Assembly (NCBI RefSeq): GCF_020510705.1
Contig: NZ_CP075184.1
Span: forward strand, 2,108,001-2,172,000
DNA length: 64,000 bases
Direction of reading: 5' to 3'
Origin: Acidovorax radicis
Lineage (GTDB): Bacteria > Pseudomonadota > Gammaproteobacteria > Burkholderiales > Burkholderiaceae_C
The notes under the pieces are model-generated. The model was not told the DNA's origin. It saw only the letters and a program-made list of their open reading frames with translations, and did no database searches. This document shows, in pieces, positions 1 through 9,321 of this stretch. Within the stretch, counting starts at the first letter, position 1; every line of letters starts with the position of its first letter. The translations under genes were made by a program, and so were the position numbers.

Positions 1-153
1 GTCTGGGAGGTCACGCCAGTGGCGGGTGAGGAGGAAGCCCCGGAGTTCGGTGGGTGCGAGGGCTGAGGACATCAGGTGGGGCGGAGGACGTTGGCGCGCA
101 AATTTTGATGCCTATGGCGAGATGATCGACAGGTGCGGCACGCTCTTGCGCAT

Positions 154-177
154 AATACTGTATTTTTGTACAGTATT
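154..177. promoter_or_regulatory. LexA (SOS) box
   Basis: A 24-bp near-perfect palindrome whose core at 158-173 is CTGT-N8-ACAG, the LexA operator of Enterobacteria and Betaproteobacteria. It lies 28 bp upstream of a 26-codon ORF on the plus strand. No known SOS gene follows, so it is either the operator of that small ORF or left over from a deleted SOS operon. Confidence 0.75.
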
Positions 178-201
178 GCAAAAACCGAAACCGAGAAGGC
201 C

Positions 202-282
202 ATGTACAAACCCTCCCGCTATGTATTCCGTCCCGCCCGACCGGCTCCCGCACTGCTGCGCCGCATCTGGGCGTGGTTCTGA
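202..282 (+). CDS. 26-aa basic/aromatic small ORF behind an SOS box
   Basis: ATG at 202, TGA at 280-282. The peptide is basic (six Lys/Arg) and ends in a hydrophobic aromatic stretch, ALLRRIWAWF. A GAGAAGG purine run sits just upstream, although closer to the ATG than is ideal. The LexA box immediately upstream suggests DNA-damage induction. I do not recognise the peptide. It could be a membrane-active SOS peptide, a leader of a lost gene, or chance. Evidence is context only. Confidence 0.35.
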   Translation: MYKPSRYVFRPARPAPALLRRIWAWF

Positions 283-878
283 CCCGGCGCGGCGGCGCCA
301 TCGGGCCATGCCCACCTTCGGGAAGTCACGGTGCGCACTGTGCGTGCCGACCGCTTGAGGCTGTGAGCGGAAATGCGCGCCGCTTTAACGTGATCCCCCG
401 ATTCCGCAGACGGCGGGGCAACTAGTCGGGAACGTGGGGGGTAATCCTTTTTTTGGCTGTGTTCTTTGAGATAGCTACGACGGGCCATGACCATAAAACC
501 GATTAAAGAAATGAAATTCACAGCACATGAGACCGCACCACGAAAATCCAGCGAAACCTCCCGGGACACGTCGAATGTGACGCCGTACAACAGAAACCAT
601 GCGCCGGTGGAGCGGTGGGCCCAGTGCGATCGGTGTCGTGGCCTCGGGCGTTGAAGGCAGCCGACCATGGCTGCACGACACTGTGTGGCTGGTCACCGAC
701 CCGACGCCGTTAAGTGCTTTAGATGCCTGCAAATCAAGACTCCGTCGCCAATACTTGGGCTCACCTGATATGGGCAAACCCCGTAGATACGTGGCCTGCC
801 GGCACCATGCCGGAAATGCGTTGCGCTGCACGGACTTACGACGGCATGTCACTTCGGACTGTAAAAGTCAGGTCTGAG
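283..878. other. no gene recognised
   Basis: About 600 bp with only short overlapping frames of random appearance on both strands. No convincing gene, RNA or repeat is seen between the SOS-box ORF and the end of the chemotaxis gene. Confidence 0.5.
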
Positions 879-2474
879 TCAGGCTGCGGCCGACAGCAGC
901 CGGACGGCGGGCGCGGGTGCGTGCGGCGCGGCGGCTTCCAGCGTGAAGACTGCGATGGCCGCCACCTGGGCCCGCGCCTGCTCCTGCAGACTGCAGGCGG
1001 CGGCGGAGAGTTCTTCCACCAGCGCCGCGTTCTGCTGCGTGGCCTGGTCCAGGTGCTGCACGGCCTGCCCGATCTGAGCCGTGCCACCACGCTGCTCGGT
1101 GCTGGCGGCGCTGATGTCGGCCATGAGGGTGGTCACGCGCCGGATGGCGGCCACGGCTTCCTGGATGGTGGTGCCCGCCGCGTCCACCAAGCTGGCCCCC
1201 TGGCCCACGCGCTCGGTGCTGGCGCTGATGAGCTGCTTGATTTCCTTGGCCGCCTCGGCGCTGCGCTGCGCCAGACTGCGCACCTCAGACGCCACCACCG
1301 CGAAGCCCCGGCCCTGCTCGCCGGCGCGGGCAGCCTCGACAGCGGCGTTCAGCGCCAGGATGTTGGTCTGGAAGGCGATGCCGTCGATCACGCCGATGAT
1401 GTCCGCGATGCGGCCGGACGAGGCGTGGATGTCGCGCATGGTGGCCACCACCTGGTCCATCACTGCGCCGCCGCGCTCTGCCACTGTGCTGGCCTCGGCG
1501 GCCAGCGCACGGGCCTGACCGGCGTTGTCGGCGTTGTGCTGCACGGCTGCGTTGAGCTGTTCCATGGCGGCGGCGGTCTGCTCCAGCGCGCTGGCCTGCT
1601 GCGCGGTGCGGTTGGCCAAGTCGTGGTTGCCGGTGGAGATCTGGCTGGAGGCGCTTGCCACGCTTTCGCCGCCCTCGCGGATGGTGGCGACGACGCCGGT
1701 GAGCTGCCGCTGCATGGCGGCCAGCGCGCGCAGCACTTGGGCCGCCTCGTCCCGTCCGCCCACTGCGATGGGCTGGCTTAGGTCGCCTTGGGCGATGCGC
1801 TCGGCCGAGTGCACGGCCTGCTCCAGCGCGCGCCTAATGCCCCGTACCATCGTGGCGGCGAACAGGATCGCCAGCAGCAGCCCGCCCGCGATGGTGGCCC
1901 AGGCAACGGCGCGTACCGTGGCGTAGCGTTCTGCGCTGGCGGCGCTGGCCTTGCGACCCTCGTCGGCCTGCAGCTGCACCAGGGCCTCGATGTTTGCGCC
2001 CACAGGCACGTACAGCGGCCGCACGGCGGTGGTCACCAGCCGAGTTGCACCGGGCAGGTCGCCCGAGCGCAGCGCTGCGACGGTGGGGCGCAGGCCCTCC
2101 TGCACGAAGCGGCCACGGTGCTCGGTGAAATCGCGCGCGAGACGACTTTCCTCGGGGCCGTGGCTGCGGGCCAGGTAGGCGTCCCAGATGCGGGTGATGG
2201 CGGCGATGTTGGCCTCCACCTGCTTGCTGCTGGCTTCGATAGTAGCCGGCTCTGGCGTGATGAGCGCGATGGCGATGGCCAGGCGGTTGTGCAGCAGCAG
2301 GGCCTGAATCTGCGTGACCTCGCCCGTGGCGATCAGATTGTCTGCGTACATCGAGCGCAGCGCCTCGTTGGAGCGGCCCATGCCCCATAGCCCTAGGCTG
2401 CCAATGGTCAGCAGTAGCAGGGACAGTAGGGCGGAGAGGGTGGCGACGCGGGTGGAGATCTTGAAGCGGTTCAT
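879..2474 (-). CDS. methyl-accepting chemotaxis protein
   Basis: A 531-aa transducer that would relay a periplasmic signal to CheA/CheW. In order: a transmembrane helix at about residues 10-30, a four-helix-bundle-like periplasmic domain, a second transmembrane helix near 190-215, HAMP, and the cytoplasmic coiled coil. The conserved hairpin tip is intact at about residue 380 ([20 protein letters not shown]). The ATG at 2474 is chosen because it overlaps the stop of the upstream GGDEF-EAL gene by 4 bp (ATGA); the open frame continues to 3194, but that part is the shadow of the EAL domain. The C-terminus is Ala/Pro-rich and has no NWETF-like CheR tether. Co-transcription with a c-di-GMP gene and an antitermination two-component pair suggests one sensory unit; the ligand is unknown. 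Confidence 0.93.
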   Translation of the reverse strand: MNRFKISTRVATLSALLSLLLLTIGSLGLWGMGRSNEALRSMYADNLIATGEVTQIQALLLHNRLAIAIALITPEPATIEASSKQVEANIAAITRIWDAYLARSHGPEESRLARDFTEHRGRFVQEGLRPTVAALRSGDLPGATRLVTTAVRPLYVPVGANIEALVQLQADEGRKASAASAERYATVRAVAWATIAGGLLLAILFAATMVRGIRRALEQAVHSAERIAQGDLSQPIAVGGRDEAAQVLRALAAMQRQLTGVVATIREGGESVASASSQISTGNHDLANRTAQQASALEQTAAAMEQLNAAVQHNADNAGQARALAAEASTVAERGGAVMDQVVATMRDIHASSGRIADIIGVIDGIAFQTNILALNAAVEAARAGEQGRGFAVVASEVRSLAQRSAEAAKEIKQLISASTERVGQGASLVDAAGTTIQEAVAAIRRVTTLMADISAASTEQRGGTAQIGQAVQHLDQATQQNAALVEELSAAACSLQEQARAQVAAIAVFTLEAAAPHAPAPAVRLLSAAA

Positions 2475-4714
2475 GGGATTTCCTGGGAAAGAGTCGCCGG
2501 CATGTACACGGGGACGGCGGAGGGCGGAGTGGAGCGGGACGGCGGAGGCGGCATGCCCAGCCGCTCCTCGAAATGCGGCATCGGCATGGGGCGGCCGAAC
2601 AGGTAACCCTGGAACACGGGGCACTGCAGGCCCTGCAGCACGTGACGCTGGGCCTCGGTCTCCACGCCTTCGGCGATCACGCGCAGGCCCAGGTTGCGGG
2701 CCATGCCGACGATGGTCTGCACGATGGCTACGTCGCTGGGGTCGGTGACGATGTCGCGCACGAAGCAGCCGTCCACCTTCAGGTAGTGCAGCGGCAGCTG
2801 CTTGAGGTGGGACAGGGACGAGTAGCCCGTGCCGAAGTCGTCCAGCGCGAAGCGCACGCCGCGACGGCGCAGGGCCTGCATCTTGCGCACGGTGTCGGCG
2901 ATGTCGTGCAGCACAAGGCTTTCGGTGAGTTCGAGAACGAGCAGGCGCGGGTTGGCGCCCGCATGGTCCAGTGCCCCGCACACTTGGGCGACGAAATCGG
3001 GGTGGCAGAACTGCTTGGCGCTGACGTTGACGGCCAGCTCCAGGTGGCTCGTGCTCGGCTGCGCGTCCCAGGCCTTGAGTTGAGCGCAGGCCTGCTGTAG
3101 CACCCAGGTGCCGATGGCGTGGATGAGGCCCGACACTTCCGCGATGGGGATGAACTGCGCTGGCGGCACGCTGCCGTGCGCAGGGTGGTTCCAACGCAGC
3201 AGCACCTCTGCGCCCGAGGCCTTGCGCTCAGCGTTGACCTGCACCTGGAAGTGCAGTTCCAGTTCGCCGGCAGCCATGGCGCCGCGCAGCGCCGCCTCCA
3301 GCGCGGTGCGGGTTTCCAGCTGCGCCTGCAGGGCCGGGTCGAACAGGCAGTAGCTATTGCGCCCGGCGCTCTTAGCGTGGTACATGGCGGTGTCGGCGCG
3401 CTTGAGCAGGTCCTTCATGGTGGCGTCCTGGCGCCGGAACAGACAGATGCCGATGCTGGCGCTGCCGTGGTGCCACTGGCCCGCCAGCTGGCAAGGGCCG
3501 TTGACGGCGGCCAGCAGCCGGTCGGCCAAAAGACCCGCCTGGGCCAGGGCTGTGGCCGCGTCGGCCGAGAGCTGGCCCGCCAGCACCACGAACTCGTCCC
3601 CACCGATGCGCGCGATGAAGTGGGGCGGCTGCACCACCTGCTGCAGGCGGTCCGCGGTGTCCACTAGGAAGGCGTCGCCCAGCTCGTGGCCCAGGGTGTC
3701 GTTGATGGCCTTGAAGTTGTCGAGGTCCAGCAGCAGCAGGGCGCGATGGTGGTCGTCGCGGGCACTGGCGGCCAGCGCGGCCTGGACGTTCTCCTTGAGC
3801 AGGCTGCGGTTTGGCAGGCTGGTCAGTGGGTCGTAGTAGACCAGCTGGTGGATGGCCTTCTCTTTGGCCCCCAGCTGCGTTTGCATGTCGCGCAGGGCCG
3901 TCATCAGCTCGCTGATTTCGTCATGACCTTGCACGACGATGGGCGAATTGAGCTCGCCGCGCGCGATGCGTTGGAACACCTGCTGCGCTGCCTGTAGCGG
4001 GTGCACGATGGAGCGAATGAGCAGCATGCCAAGCAGCGAGAGCACCGCCATGGAGGCCAGCAGCGCCGACACGGCTAGCCAGCGCGCATGGGCGTAGCGC
4101 TGCACGCCGTCAGCGTAGGCGGCGTGGGCCATTTGGAACTGCAGGTCGGTCAGCGCCTGGATCTCGGGGTAGGCGCGTTCATACAGCGCGCGGGCGGTGG
4201 CGGCCAGGCGCTGGGTGTCGTGGTAGCTCAGGGTGCTGAGCGCCTCCAGCGCCGGCATCACGGCCTCGCCCAGGTAGCGGGCGCGGCTGCTGGCGAAGGT
4301 GTCGGCCAAGGCGCGCTCCTGGCCGCCCAGGGGGCCGGTGGCGTACTCGCTCCATAGGCGGTCGATGGCCTGCACGTTGTGCTCGATGGCCTCCCGGGCG
4401 CTGCGGGCGGGCAGCGGGTCCAGGCTGGGCGAGCGTCCGTCGGCAGTGCGCCCCAGCGCCATCTGCAGCTGTTGCTGGTTGGCCAGCATGAGTAGCGAGA
4501 TCTGCGCCAGGGTGCGTACCGGCTTCATGCGGCCTTCGTGCACCATGTATAGGCTCTCGTTCGCGGCGGCCAAGGCGTGCAGGCCCGAAGCGGCCAGCAC
4601 CACCGTCACCGCGACGGCTAGCGCCATCATGGCGGCCAGGCGCGTGCCGATGCGAAAGCGTGAGAACAGGGCAGCGTGATCCAGCTGCGGCCAGCGCTTG
4701 CGCGGCGCGGTCAT
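2471..4714 (-). CDS. GGDEF-EAL c-di-GMP protein with periplasmic sensor
   Basis: About 747 aa. An N-terminal transmembrane helix, a periplasmic helical region and a second transmembrane helix lead into HAMP, then GGDEF, then EAL. The GGDEF active site is intact at about residue 370 ([10 protein letters not shown]), which predicts diguanylate cyclase activity. The EAL signature near residue 503 reads EVL (GAEVLLRW) rather than EAL, but the DDFGTGYSS loop near 623 is intact, so phosphodiesterase activity is possible but uncertain. Start: the frame could begin at a TTG at 4750, but the ATG at 4714 overlaps the stop of an 18-codon upstream ORF with its own ribosome site, arguing for translational coupling. 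It overlaps the downstream MCP gene by 4 bp. Confidence 0.92.
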   Translation of the reverse strand: MTAPRKRWPQLDHAALFSRFRIGTRLAAMMALAVAVTVVLAASGLHALAAANESLYMVHEGRMKPVRTLAQISLLMLANQQQLQMALGRTADGRSPSLDPLPARSAREAIEHNVQAIDRLWSEYATGPLGGQERALADTFASSRARYLGEAVMPALEALSTLSYHDTQRLAATARALYERAYPEIQALTDLQFQMAHAAYADGVQRYAHARWLAVSALLASMAVLSLLGMLLIRSIVHPLQAAQQVFQRIARGELNSPIVVQGHDEISELMTALRDMQTQLGAKEKAIHQLVYYDPLTSLPNRSLLKENVQAALAASARDDHHRALLLLDLDNFKAINDTLGHELGDAFLVDTADRLQQVVQPPHFIARIGGDEFVVLAGQLSADAATALAQAGLLADRLLAAVNGPCQLAGQWHHGSASIGICLFRRQDATMKDLLKRADTAMYHAKSAGRNSYCLFDPALQAQLETRTALEAALRGAMAAGELELHFQVQVNAERKASGAEVLLRWNHPAHGSVPPAQFIPIAEVSGLIHAIGTWVLQQACAQLKAWDAQPSTSHLELAVNVSAKQFCHPDFVAQVCGALDHAGANPRLLVLELTESLVLHDIADTVRKMQALRRRGVRFALDDFGTGYSSLSHLKQLPLHYLKVDGCFVRDIVTDPSDVAIVQTIVGMARNLGLRVIAEGVETEAQRHVLQGLQCPVFQGYLFGRPMPMPHFEERLGMPPPPSRSTPPSAVPVYMPATLSQEIP

Positions 4715-4767
4715 GGGCGCACGGGGCGGACGTGCAGCGGTAGCGGGCAAGGGGCCGATTCGAACAT
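4711..4767 (-). CDS. possible 18-aa leader peptide of the GGDEF-EAL gene
   Basis: ATG at 4767 with a GGAG about seven bases upstream, 18 codons, and a TGA that overlaps the ATG of the GGDEF-EAL gene (ATGA). This is the geometry of a translationally coupled leader. Upstream is a strong hairpin at 4796-4813. Coding status rests on position alone. Confidence 0.35.
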   Translation of the reverse strand: MFESAPCPLPLHVRPVRP

Positions 4768-4940
4768 GGCGGTCTCCATCCTAGACAAGGATATGCGGGT
4801 GCTGGAGCACCCGGGGAGAGGCATGGTCGGGGCCTCGGGAAGGGGTAAGCTTGGCTGCGAGGGCGGGGCGGTCAAGCAAAAGAAGACCCTTTTTACCCCT
4901 TGAAACAGATTGTGTTACGCGGGAAAACCCGCAGCTGCTG

Positions 4941-5555
4941 TCAGCTGTGCAACTTTTCGCATGCCCGGATGGCTTCGGCCGCCACCTCGGAGAGCTTGCG
5001 CCGCTGTGAGCGCGAGGCCGAGCGCAGCAGGTCGAACGCGGCCGTGCGGGATAGGCGGTATTGCATCATCGCGATACCGATGGCGATATTGATGTCGCGG
5101 TCGCCGTCCAGCGTCGCCTGGAGTTGCGCGCGGCTAGTACGCAGGGCCTCCAACTCGCGGCCGCGGCGCAGCGCGGCCTGGACGGCGGGCCTGATCTGGA
5201 AGATGTCCAGCGGCTTGACCAGATAGCCCAGGGCCCCGTGGGCCGAGGCATGCTCCACCGTGGGCCCGTCGCTGTAGGCGCTGAGCATGAGGAAGGGGAT
5301 GTGGTCCAGGCCGTGCAGGCGCTCGGCCAGCTCCAGCCCTCCGCGCCCGGGCATGCACAGGTCGATCAGGGCCAGGTCGGGCGGAGTACCGCCCGCCAGC
5401 AGCGCCTCGGCGTCGTCCACCGACTCGGCGGTACTGACCTGGTAGCCGGCGCTGCGCAGGCCGCCGGCCAGCGTGGCCAAGATCAGCCGGTCGTCGTCCA
5501 CCAGCAGTAGGCGAGGCGCGGTGGCGGGGGAGGAAGTGCTTATGGCGGCGTTCAT
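4941..5555 (-). CDS. REC-ANTAR response regulator
   Basis: A 204-aa protein. The receiver domain occupies residues 14-130, with acidic residues DDD at 20-22, phospho-acceptor Asp65 (LIDLCMPG) and Lys in the YLVKPLD motif. A short coiled linker leads to an ANTAR domain at about 140-200 (IGIAMMQYRLSRTAAFDLLR), the RNA-binding output of the NasR/AmiR/EutV type that acts by transcription antitermination. The start at 5555 is chosen from the 4-bp overlap with the histidine-kinase stop; upstream extension is shadow. Gene order HK-RR points to a cognate pair. The likely RNA target is a leader in this operon, for example the 190-bp gap before the GGDEF-EAL gene, but I could not identify the paired hexaloop hairpins with confidence. 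Confidence 0.9.
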   Translation of the reverse strand: MNAAISTSSPATAPRLLLVDDDRLILATLAGGLRSAGYQVSTAESVDDAEALLAGGTPPDLALIDLCMPGRGGLELAERLHGLDHIPFLMLSAYSDGPTVEHASAHGALGYLVKPLDIFQIRPAVQAALRRGRELEALRTSRAQLQATLDGDRDINIAIGIAMMQYRLSRTAAFDLLRSASRSQRRKLSEVAAEAIRACEKLHS

Positions 5556-7453
5556 GCGGTAGCGGATTCGGTGGGTTCTGCGTGGATCACGGGCGGATGG
5601 AGTTCCAGGCAGGCCACGGCCCGCTCCTGGTGCTGCTCCATGGTCAGCATGGCGCCGCTGCGCGGCATCAAAGCTGCGACCAGTTCCAGACCGGTGTGAC
5701 CGGCCATCGCCTCGCGCGGCCACTGGCCGGGGTTGGAAATGGTGATCCGCACGGTGCTGTCGTCGTCGCCCTTGCGCAGCGCCACGAGCACGTCGCGGTG
5801 CGCCCTGCCGCCGTGCTTGACAGCATTGAGGATCAGCTCGTTGAGCATCAGCGCCACCGGCACGGCCTCGGCTTGGTGCACGCGGCAGGGCTGCCACATG
5901 GGCGGGATGTCCACGAATACCGGCGTCTGCCACAACGAGGCAATGCTGGCGGCGACGGCGCTGGTCAGCTCGCACAGCCGCACCTGGTCCATGCGCGCGC
6001 GCCCCTGCAGCCCGTGGATGACGGAGATGCTCTGCACCTGCCCCACCACCTCGGTGATGGGCTCGTCCAGCTGCGGGTGCGCCTGGCCGAAGCCGCGCAG
6101 GATGCCGATGATGCCCTGCAGGTTGTTTTTGATGCGGTGGTGCACCTCGCGCACCAGAGCGTCGCGGTGCCTTTGTTCCATCTCCTGGCGCTGCTCGGCC
6201 TGGCGCCGCAGGTCGGTGATGTCGGTGATGGCCACCACATAGTGCGTGATGCGCCCGCGCGCGCTGGTGACCGGGGTGATTGCGGTCCACACCGGATAGG
6301 GCTCGCCGTACTGGCGCCGGTGCCACTCGCGGCGCTGCACGTCCAGGTAGGGCAGGTGGCGGTCGTCGTGGGGCGGCGGTGGGTCGGGGGCATCGCTAGG
6401 GTGGGCGCAGAGCTGGTGCGAGGTCTTGCCCAGCACCTCGGACGCGGTGTGGCCCGACATGCGCAGGAACGACTGGTTCGCCCGCAGCACCACGCCACGG
6501 GTGTCGGTGATGAGTAGGCCCTCCTGGCACTCGAAGGCGATGGCGGCGATGAGCAGGTCGGCGCGCTGGCGGCGCAGCTCCGCCAGGTAGGCCGCCAGCA
6601 CCATGCCCACCAGCGACAGGATTGCCATGTACGACCAGTAGCCGAAGCCCTGGCTGGCGTCCAGGTCGTTGGCGAAGAAGCCAGCATTGGTGTGGGCGCC
6701 CCACCATGCCTGCAGCCCGGTCGTGCACAGCAGCGTAGCGGTGCCGGCCACGCCCAGGCGCGCGCCAGCCCAGGTGACGAACAGGAACATCCAGTACGCG
6801 TTTGCCACCGGGCTGAACACGGGGCTGTGCCAGTCCAGGAAGATGAGCTGGCCAGCCAGCGCCGCTAGCGCCAGCACCATCACGCCTTCGGGAAAGCGCC
6901 GCAGCGCGGCCCGGGTGCCCAGCGCGCTCCACCAGGCCAGCACCAGCGGCGTGACCAGCAAGATGCCCAGCGCGCTGCCCAGCCACCAGCGCAGCAGCAC
7001 CTGCGCCCAGGCGTTGGAGACGATGTGGCCGGACAGCAGCAGCCCGGTGGCCGCTACCAACGCCCCAGCCCCGGCGGCCGCGCCGCAGCCGCTGGCCAGT
7101 AGGCGCGCGAAAGCCTTCACAGAGCCGCAGCGTGGGTCCGTTCCGTCCTGGCGCCGCAGCAGTACCGCGCCTAGCGCCGCCGCCACCGCGGTGGCCAAGG
7201 CCTCGCTCAGCGCCACAGCAGGCGGGGTGCGAGCGAGCCACCATACCAGGGCCGAGCCGGGTAGCAGGGCCGCCGTCAGGCGCGCCCCACCCTGCAGCCA
7301 CAGCGCGAGCGCCAGGCCCGTGGTCGGCAGCAGCAGTGGCGGTAGGCCCGGCGCTTGGGGGCTGGAGGCCACCACGCCGGCCAACGCTAGGGACACCAGT
7401 GTCGCAGCCGCGAAGGCCGCCGATCCGGGCCACGGGGGCGGGTCACCTCGCAT
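5552..7453 (-). CDS. MASE1-PAS-HisKA_2 histidine kinase
   Basis: About 633 aa. The N-terminal 300 residues are strongly hydrophobic with several membrane helices, matching the MASE1 sensor. A PAS/PAC unit follows at about 305-420, then a HisKA_2 H-box near 437 (VHHRIKNNLQGI), an N-box (LNELILNAVKHG, about 540) and a short glycine box. HisKA_2 kinases typically pair with ANTAR regulators, as here. Start: a GTG at 7558 extends the frame by 35 residues, but the ATG at 7453 leaves a clean 14-bp gap to the small upstream gene and is preferred. The signal is unknown. Confidence 0.88.
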   Translation of the reverse strand: MRGDPPPWPGSAAFAAATLVSLALAGVVASSPQAPGLPPLLLPTTGLALALWLQGGARLTAALLPGSALVWWLARTPPAVALSEALATAVAAALGAVLLRRQDGTDPRCGSVKAFARLLASGCGAAAGAGALVAATGLLLSGHIVSNAWAQVLLRWWLGSALGILLVTPLVLAWWSALGTRAALRRFPEGVMVLALAALAGQLIFLDWHSPVFSPVANAYWMFLFVTWAGARLGVAGTATLLCTTGLQAWWGAHTNAGFFANDLDASQGFGYWSYMAILSLVGMVLAAYLAELRRQRADLLIAAIAFECQEGLLITDTRGVVLRANQSFLRMSGHTASEVLGKTSHQLCAHPSDAPDPPPPHDDRHLPYLDVQRREWHRRQYGEPYPVWTAITPVTSARGRITHYVVAITDITDLRRQAEQRQEMEQRHRDALVREVHHRIKNNLQGIIGILRGFGQAHPQLDEPITEVVGQVQSISVIHGLQGRARMDQVRLCELTSAVAASIASLWQTPVFVDIPPMWQPCRVHQAEAVPVALMLNELILNAVKHGGRAHRDVLVALRKGDDDSTVRITISNPGQWPREAMAGHTGLELVAALMPRSGAMLTMEQHQERAVACLELHPPVIHAEPTESATA

Positions 7454-7467
7454 ACCCGCACGCACCG

Positions 7468-7716
7468 TCAGGCCAGCCGGAAGCGGCTGACGCTCTGTGA
7501 TGGCGCCACTGCCTGCTCGTGGGTCTGGGGGCCGTCGGCCCCTAGCTTCTGGGTCCACTGCAGGATGGTGTGAGCCACCCCTACCGTCTGCCGAATGGGC
7601 ACCTGACGGCCGTGGCGGCCAGTCAAGTGCTCCTCAGCCAGCAGGTAGCCGGACCGGGCGACTTGCACCAAGGTGCTGGGGGCGGCCATGAACCGCACCT
7701 TAGCGGCGATCGTCAT
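7468..7716 (-). CDS. small conserved-looking ORF ahead of the kinase
   Basis: 82 codons from ATG 7716; a longer start at 7752 gives 94. The segment after MTIAAKVRF has balanced composition and a helical amphipathic pattern, unlike the low-complexity N-terminal extension of the same frame. It ends 14 bp before the preferred kinase start, so it could be the first gene of the signalling operon. I do not recognise a family. Confidence 0.4.
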   Translation of the reverse strand: MTIAAKVRFMAAPSTLVQVARSGYLLAEEHLTGRHGRQVPIRQTVGVAHTILQWTQKLGADGPQTHEQAVAPSQSVSRFRLA

Positions 7717-8107
7717 GTGTCGCAACGAAAAGGTCGAGGGGGATAGCGCCATGTGTGAAAAAGAAATCGATGCGTGGTGGCGATGAAGGAGGGGGGACCC
7801 GCGTCTAGGCGCAGGTAGATTGAAACGAATGGCTGTTTTTGTATCTTGATGAATATCAACAATCTGCCAGGGGGACCGGGCGCGCGCGTCTCTCGGTGAC
7901 AACGCGGGAGGCAGTCGGCACGGAGCCAGCGCCCGCTTCATAGCAATCGGTAAGCACTCGGCTGCTCTGCAGCAACGGGCAGCAACCGTTGGATAGCAGA
8001 CCGCGACGTGGCGGCTAACCGTGGCTCCCGGAAGTTACAGTGGGCGCGCCTATTTCGCTGGATCAGCAGGTAGCGAAGAGCGTTACTGCCTCATGCTTTG
8101 GCCTGCT
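7717..8107. other. no gene recognised
   Basis: About 390 bp holding the presumed promoter of the minus-strand signalling operon and sequence leading to the first attC site. A GTTGGAT heptamer at 7988-7994 fits an integron core site, but no paired half was found. Confidence 0.4.
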
Positions 8108-8176
8108 GCCCAGCAATTCATTCCACCGGACCTGTCGCGGCAAGCCGCGCCAGTCCGGTGAATTCAAACGTTAAAC
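8108..8176 (+). repeat. integron attC site 1
   Basis: A 69-bp imperfect palindrome ending in the core site GTTAAAC (8170-8176). Outer arms around ATTCA / TGAAT and inner arms CACCGGAC / GTCCGGTG and CGCGGC / GCCGCG flank an AA tip, with mismatched positions as expected of folded attC hairpins. The R'' half (GCCCAGC) is degenerate from RYYYAAC. The next cassette starts at its cleavage point. Confidence 0.75.
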
Positions 8177-8191
8177 CGCATGGAGGATTTC

Positions 8192-8449
8192 ATGGAAGCA
8201 CTACTACTGTCACTGCTGCTGGTTGTAGGCGGCATTTATTTCGGGGTCCGTAATGTTCGCCTCCTGCGGAGCGAAGATGCTCTGCGAGAGTACGTGCAGA
8301 ACAGTCCCAAGGCGGCCTTGTGGGTACGGAAGTACGGGCTTGACGGCGCAACAAAGATGACCCGTGAGTCTTTTCTTCCGCTCGGCCTACTAATCTCTGT
8401 TGCAATGGTGGCGCTCGGTGGCTGGAATCTGTGGCGCATGTATGCATAG
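8192..8449 (+). CDS. integron cassette: small two-helix membrane protein
   Basis: 85 aa. The frame has an earlier ATG at 8180, but GGAGG at 8182-8186 is correctly spaced for the ATG at 8192, which is preferred. There is a hydrophobic helix at residues 1-20, a soluble middle with charged residues, and a second helix near the C-terminus (LLISVAMVALGGW). It lies between two attC sites in cassette orientation, with the gene 5' of its attC. No family is recognised; short membrane proteins of unknown function are common in cassettes. Confidence 0.75.
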   Translation: MEALLLSLLLVVGGIYFGVRNVRLLRSEDALREYVQNSPKAALWVRKYGLDGATKMTRESFLPLGLLISVAMVALGGWNLWRMYA

Positions 8450-8467
8450 CACTGTGAGCCGCCAGAC

Positions 8468-8536
8468 GCCTAACCCTTCCATCGAGAGGACTCGACCCGG
8501 CAAGCCGGGTCGAGCCTCTCATGTCAAACGTTGAGC
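8468..8536 (+). repeat. integron attC site 2
   Basis: 69 bp, the same length as the first site. It begins with the R'' core GCCTAAC (8468-8474) and ends with the R' core GTTGAGC (8530-8536). The internal arms GAGAGG/CCTCTC and CTCGACCCGGC/GCCGGGTCGAG pair around an AA tip with a single unpaired A, the extrahelical-base asymmetry that defines the recombined strand in attC. Confidence 0.85.
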
Positions 8537-8564
8537 ACCCGCTTTCACCTGCCACCACTGACTG

Positions 8565-8984
8565 CTAGTGGCCGATAGTGCGCCTTAGATGGCACGGTTT
8601 GGATGACAGCAATCGCTGCAAAGAAGCCATAGCGGCCCGACACGTTGAGCCTTCGCCACTACCTTCAGCATCCTTGGAACGGCGCAGGCAACCCCACAAA
8701 CTCCACAGACTCCGGCCCCTCATAAACCACGGCCACCGGGTGTTGACTGACACGACGCACCAAGCCCCTCCTTCCTGGCAGACGGTATAGGCCTCAGGCT
8801 CTGATGGCAACGCTGTCTCTGTCGGAGGCATGCCTTCAATCGTCCAAGGTCGCTTGCACAGCAAGGAGGGGACTTCCAGGGTGAGGTGGTAGTCAAGGTG
8901 TTGACTCAATATGAACAGTTCAAGGCTCTGCCATCGGTAAAGTGCACCGTTCGTTGGTTGCAGCGCTCTGGGTAGCGAAATCAA
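8565..8984 (-). CDS. unrecognised ORF after the cassette
   Basis: 139 codons on the minus strand in the space after attC 2. Its middle (residues 40-100) has varied, protein-like composition with several Cys and Trp, but codon use is not clearly typical and no family is recognised. It could be an inverted cassette gene or a spurious frame. Confidence 0.3.
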   Translation of the reverse strand: MISLPRALQPTNGALYRWQSLELFILSQHLDYHLTLEVPSLLCKRPWTIEGMPPTETALPSEPEAYTVCQEGGAWCVVSVNTRWPWFMRGRSLWSLWGCLRRSKDAEGSGEGSTCRAAMASLQRLLSSKPCHLRRTIGH

Positions 8985-8987
8985 CCT

Positions 8988-9296
8988 TCACGCCAACCGT
9001 ACTTCAAAGTACGCCCCATCTCCTTCTCCCAGATCCCGGAACCCCGCCTGCTTGGCCGCAGCGCTGGCTTTCCCCCAGGCCTTGAGCAAAGTGAGATCTC
9101 CGGGGGATACCACCTCAGGCGGGGACTCCTCCAGGTTGTTCATGGTGTCCAAGGCTGCAGCCACTTGTTCTGGTCCGCCCAGTTGCTTTTCCAGTACTTT
9201 CGCGTATCGGGTTTCGGCCGCAATGCGCTCCTTGGCAGGCAGCTCTTCGGGGTAGTCGCGCAGGGTGACGGTGTAGGTGGATTCGATGGTTTCCAT
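8988..9296 (-). CDS. SOS-boxed 102-aa protein of unknown function
   Basis: A 102-aa acidic, largely helical soluble protein with no signal or membrane segment. GGAGAA is well placed before the ATG at 9296, and a LexA box lies 26 bp upstream, so expression is probably repressed by LexA and induced by DNA damage. I do not recognise the family. It is followed by the unrecognised ORF at 8565-8984 on the same strand. Confidence 0.75.
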   Translation of the reverse strand: METIESTYTVTLRDYPEELPAKERIAAETRYAKVLEKQLGGPEQVAAALDTMNNLEESPPEVVSPGDLTLLKAWGKASAAAKQAGFRDLGEGDGAYFEVRLA

Positions 9297-9321
9297 CTGG
9301 CTTCTCCGGGTTGTTGGTTTG

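Noticed and set aside
2475..3194. N-terminal extension of the chemotaxis gene
   Set aside because: The open frame is the Arg/Pro/His-rich shadow of the EAL domain on the same strand; the ATGA overlap marks the start.
4919..4932. Terminator after the response regulator (GCGGG-AAAA-CCCGC)
   Set aside because: The stem is only five pairs, it lies partly next to the coding end, and no T run follows on the minus strand; operon read-through is equally likely.
7988..7994. GTTGGAT as a third integron core site
   Set aside because: It fits GTTRRRY, but no RYYYAAC partner or hairpin of attC length could be found upstream; the heptamer is too degenerate to count alone.
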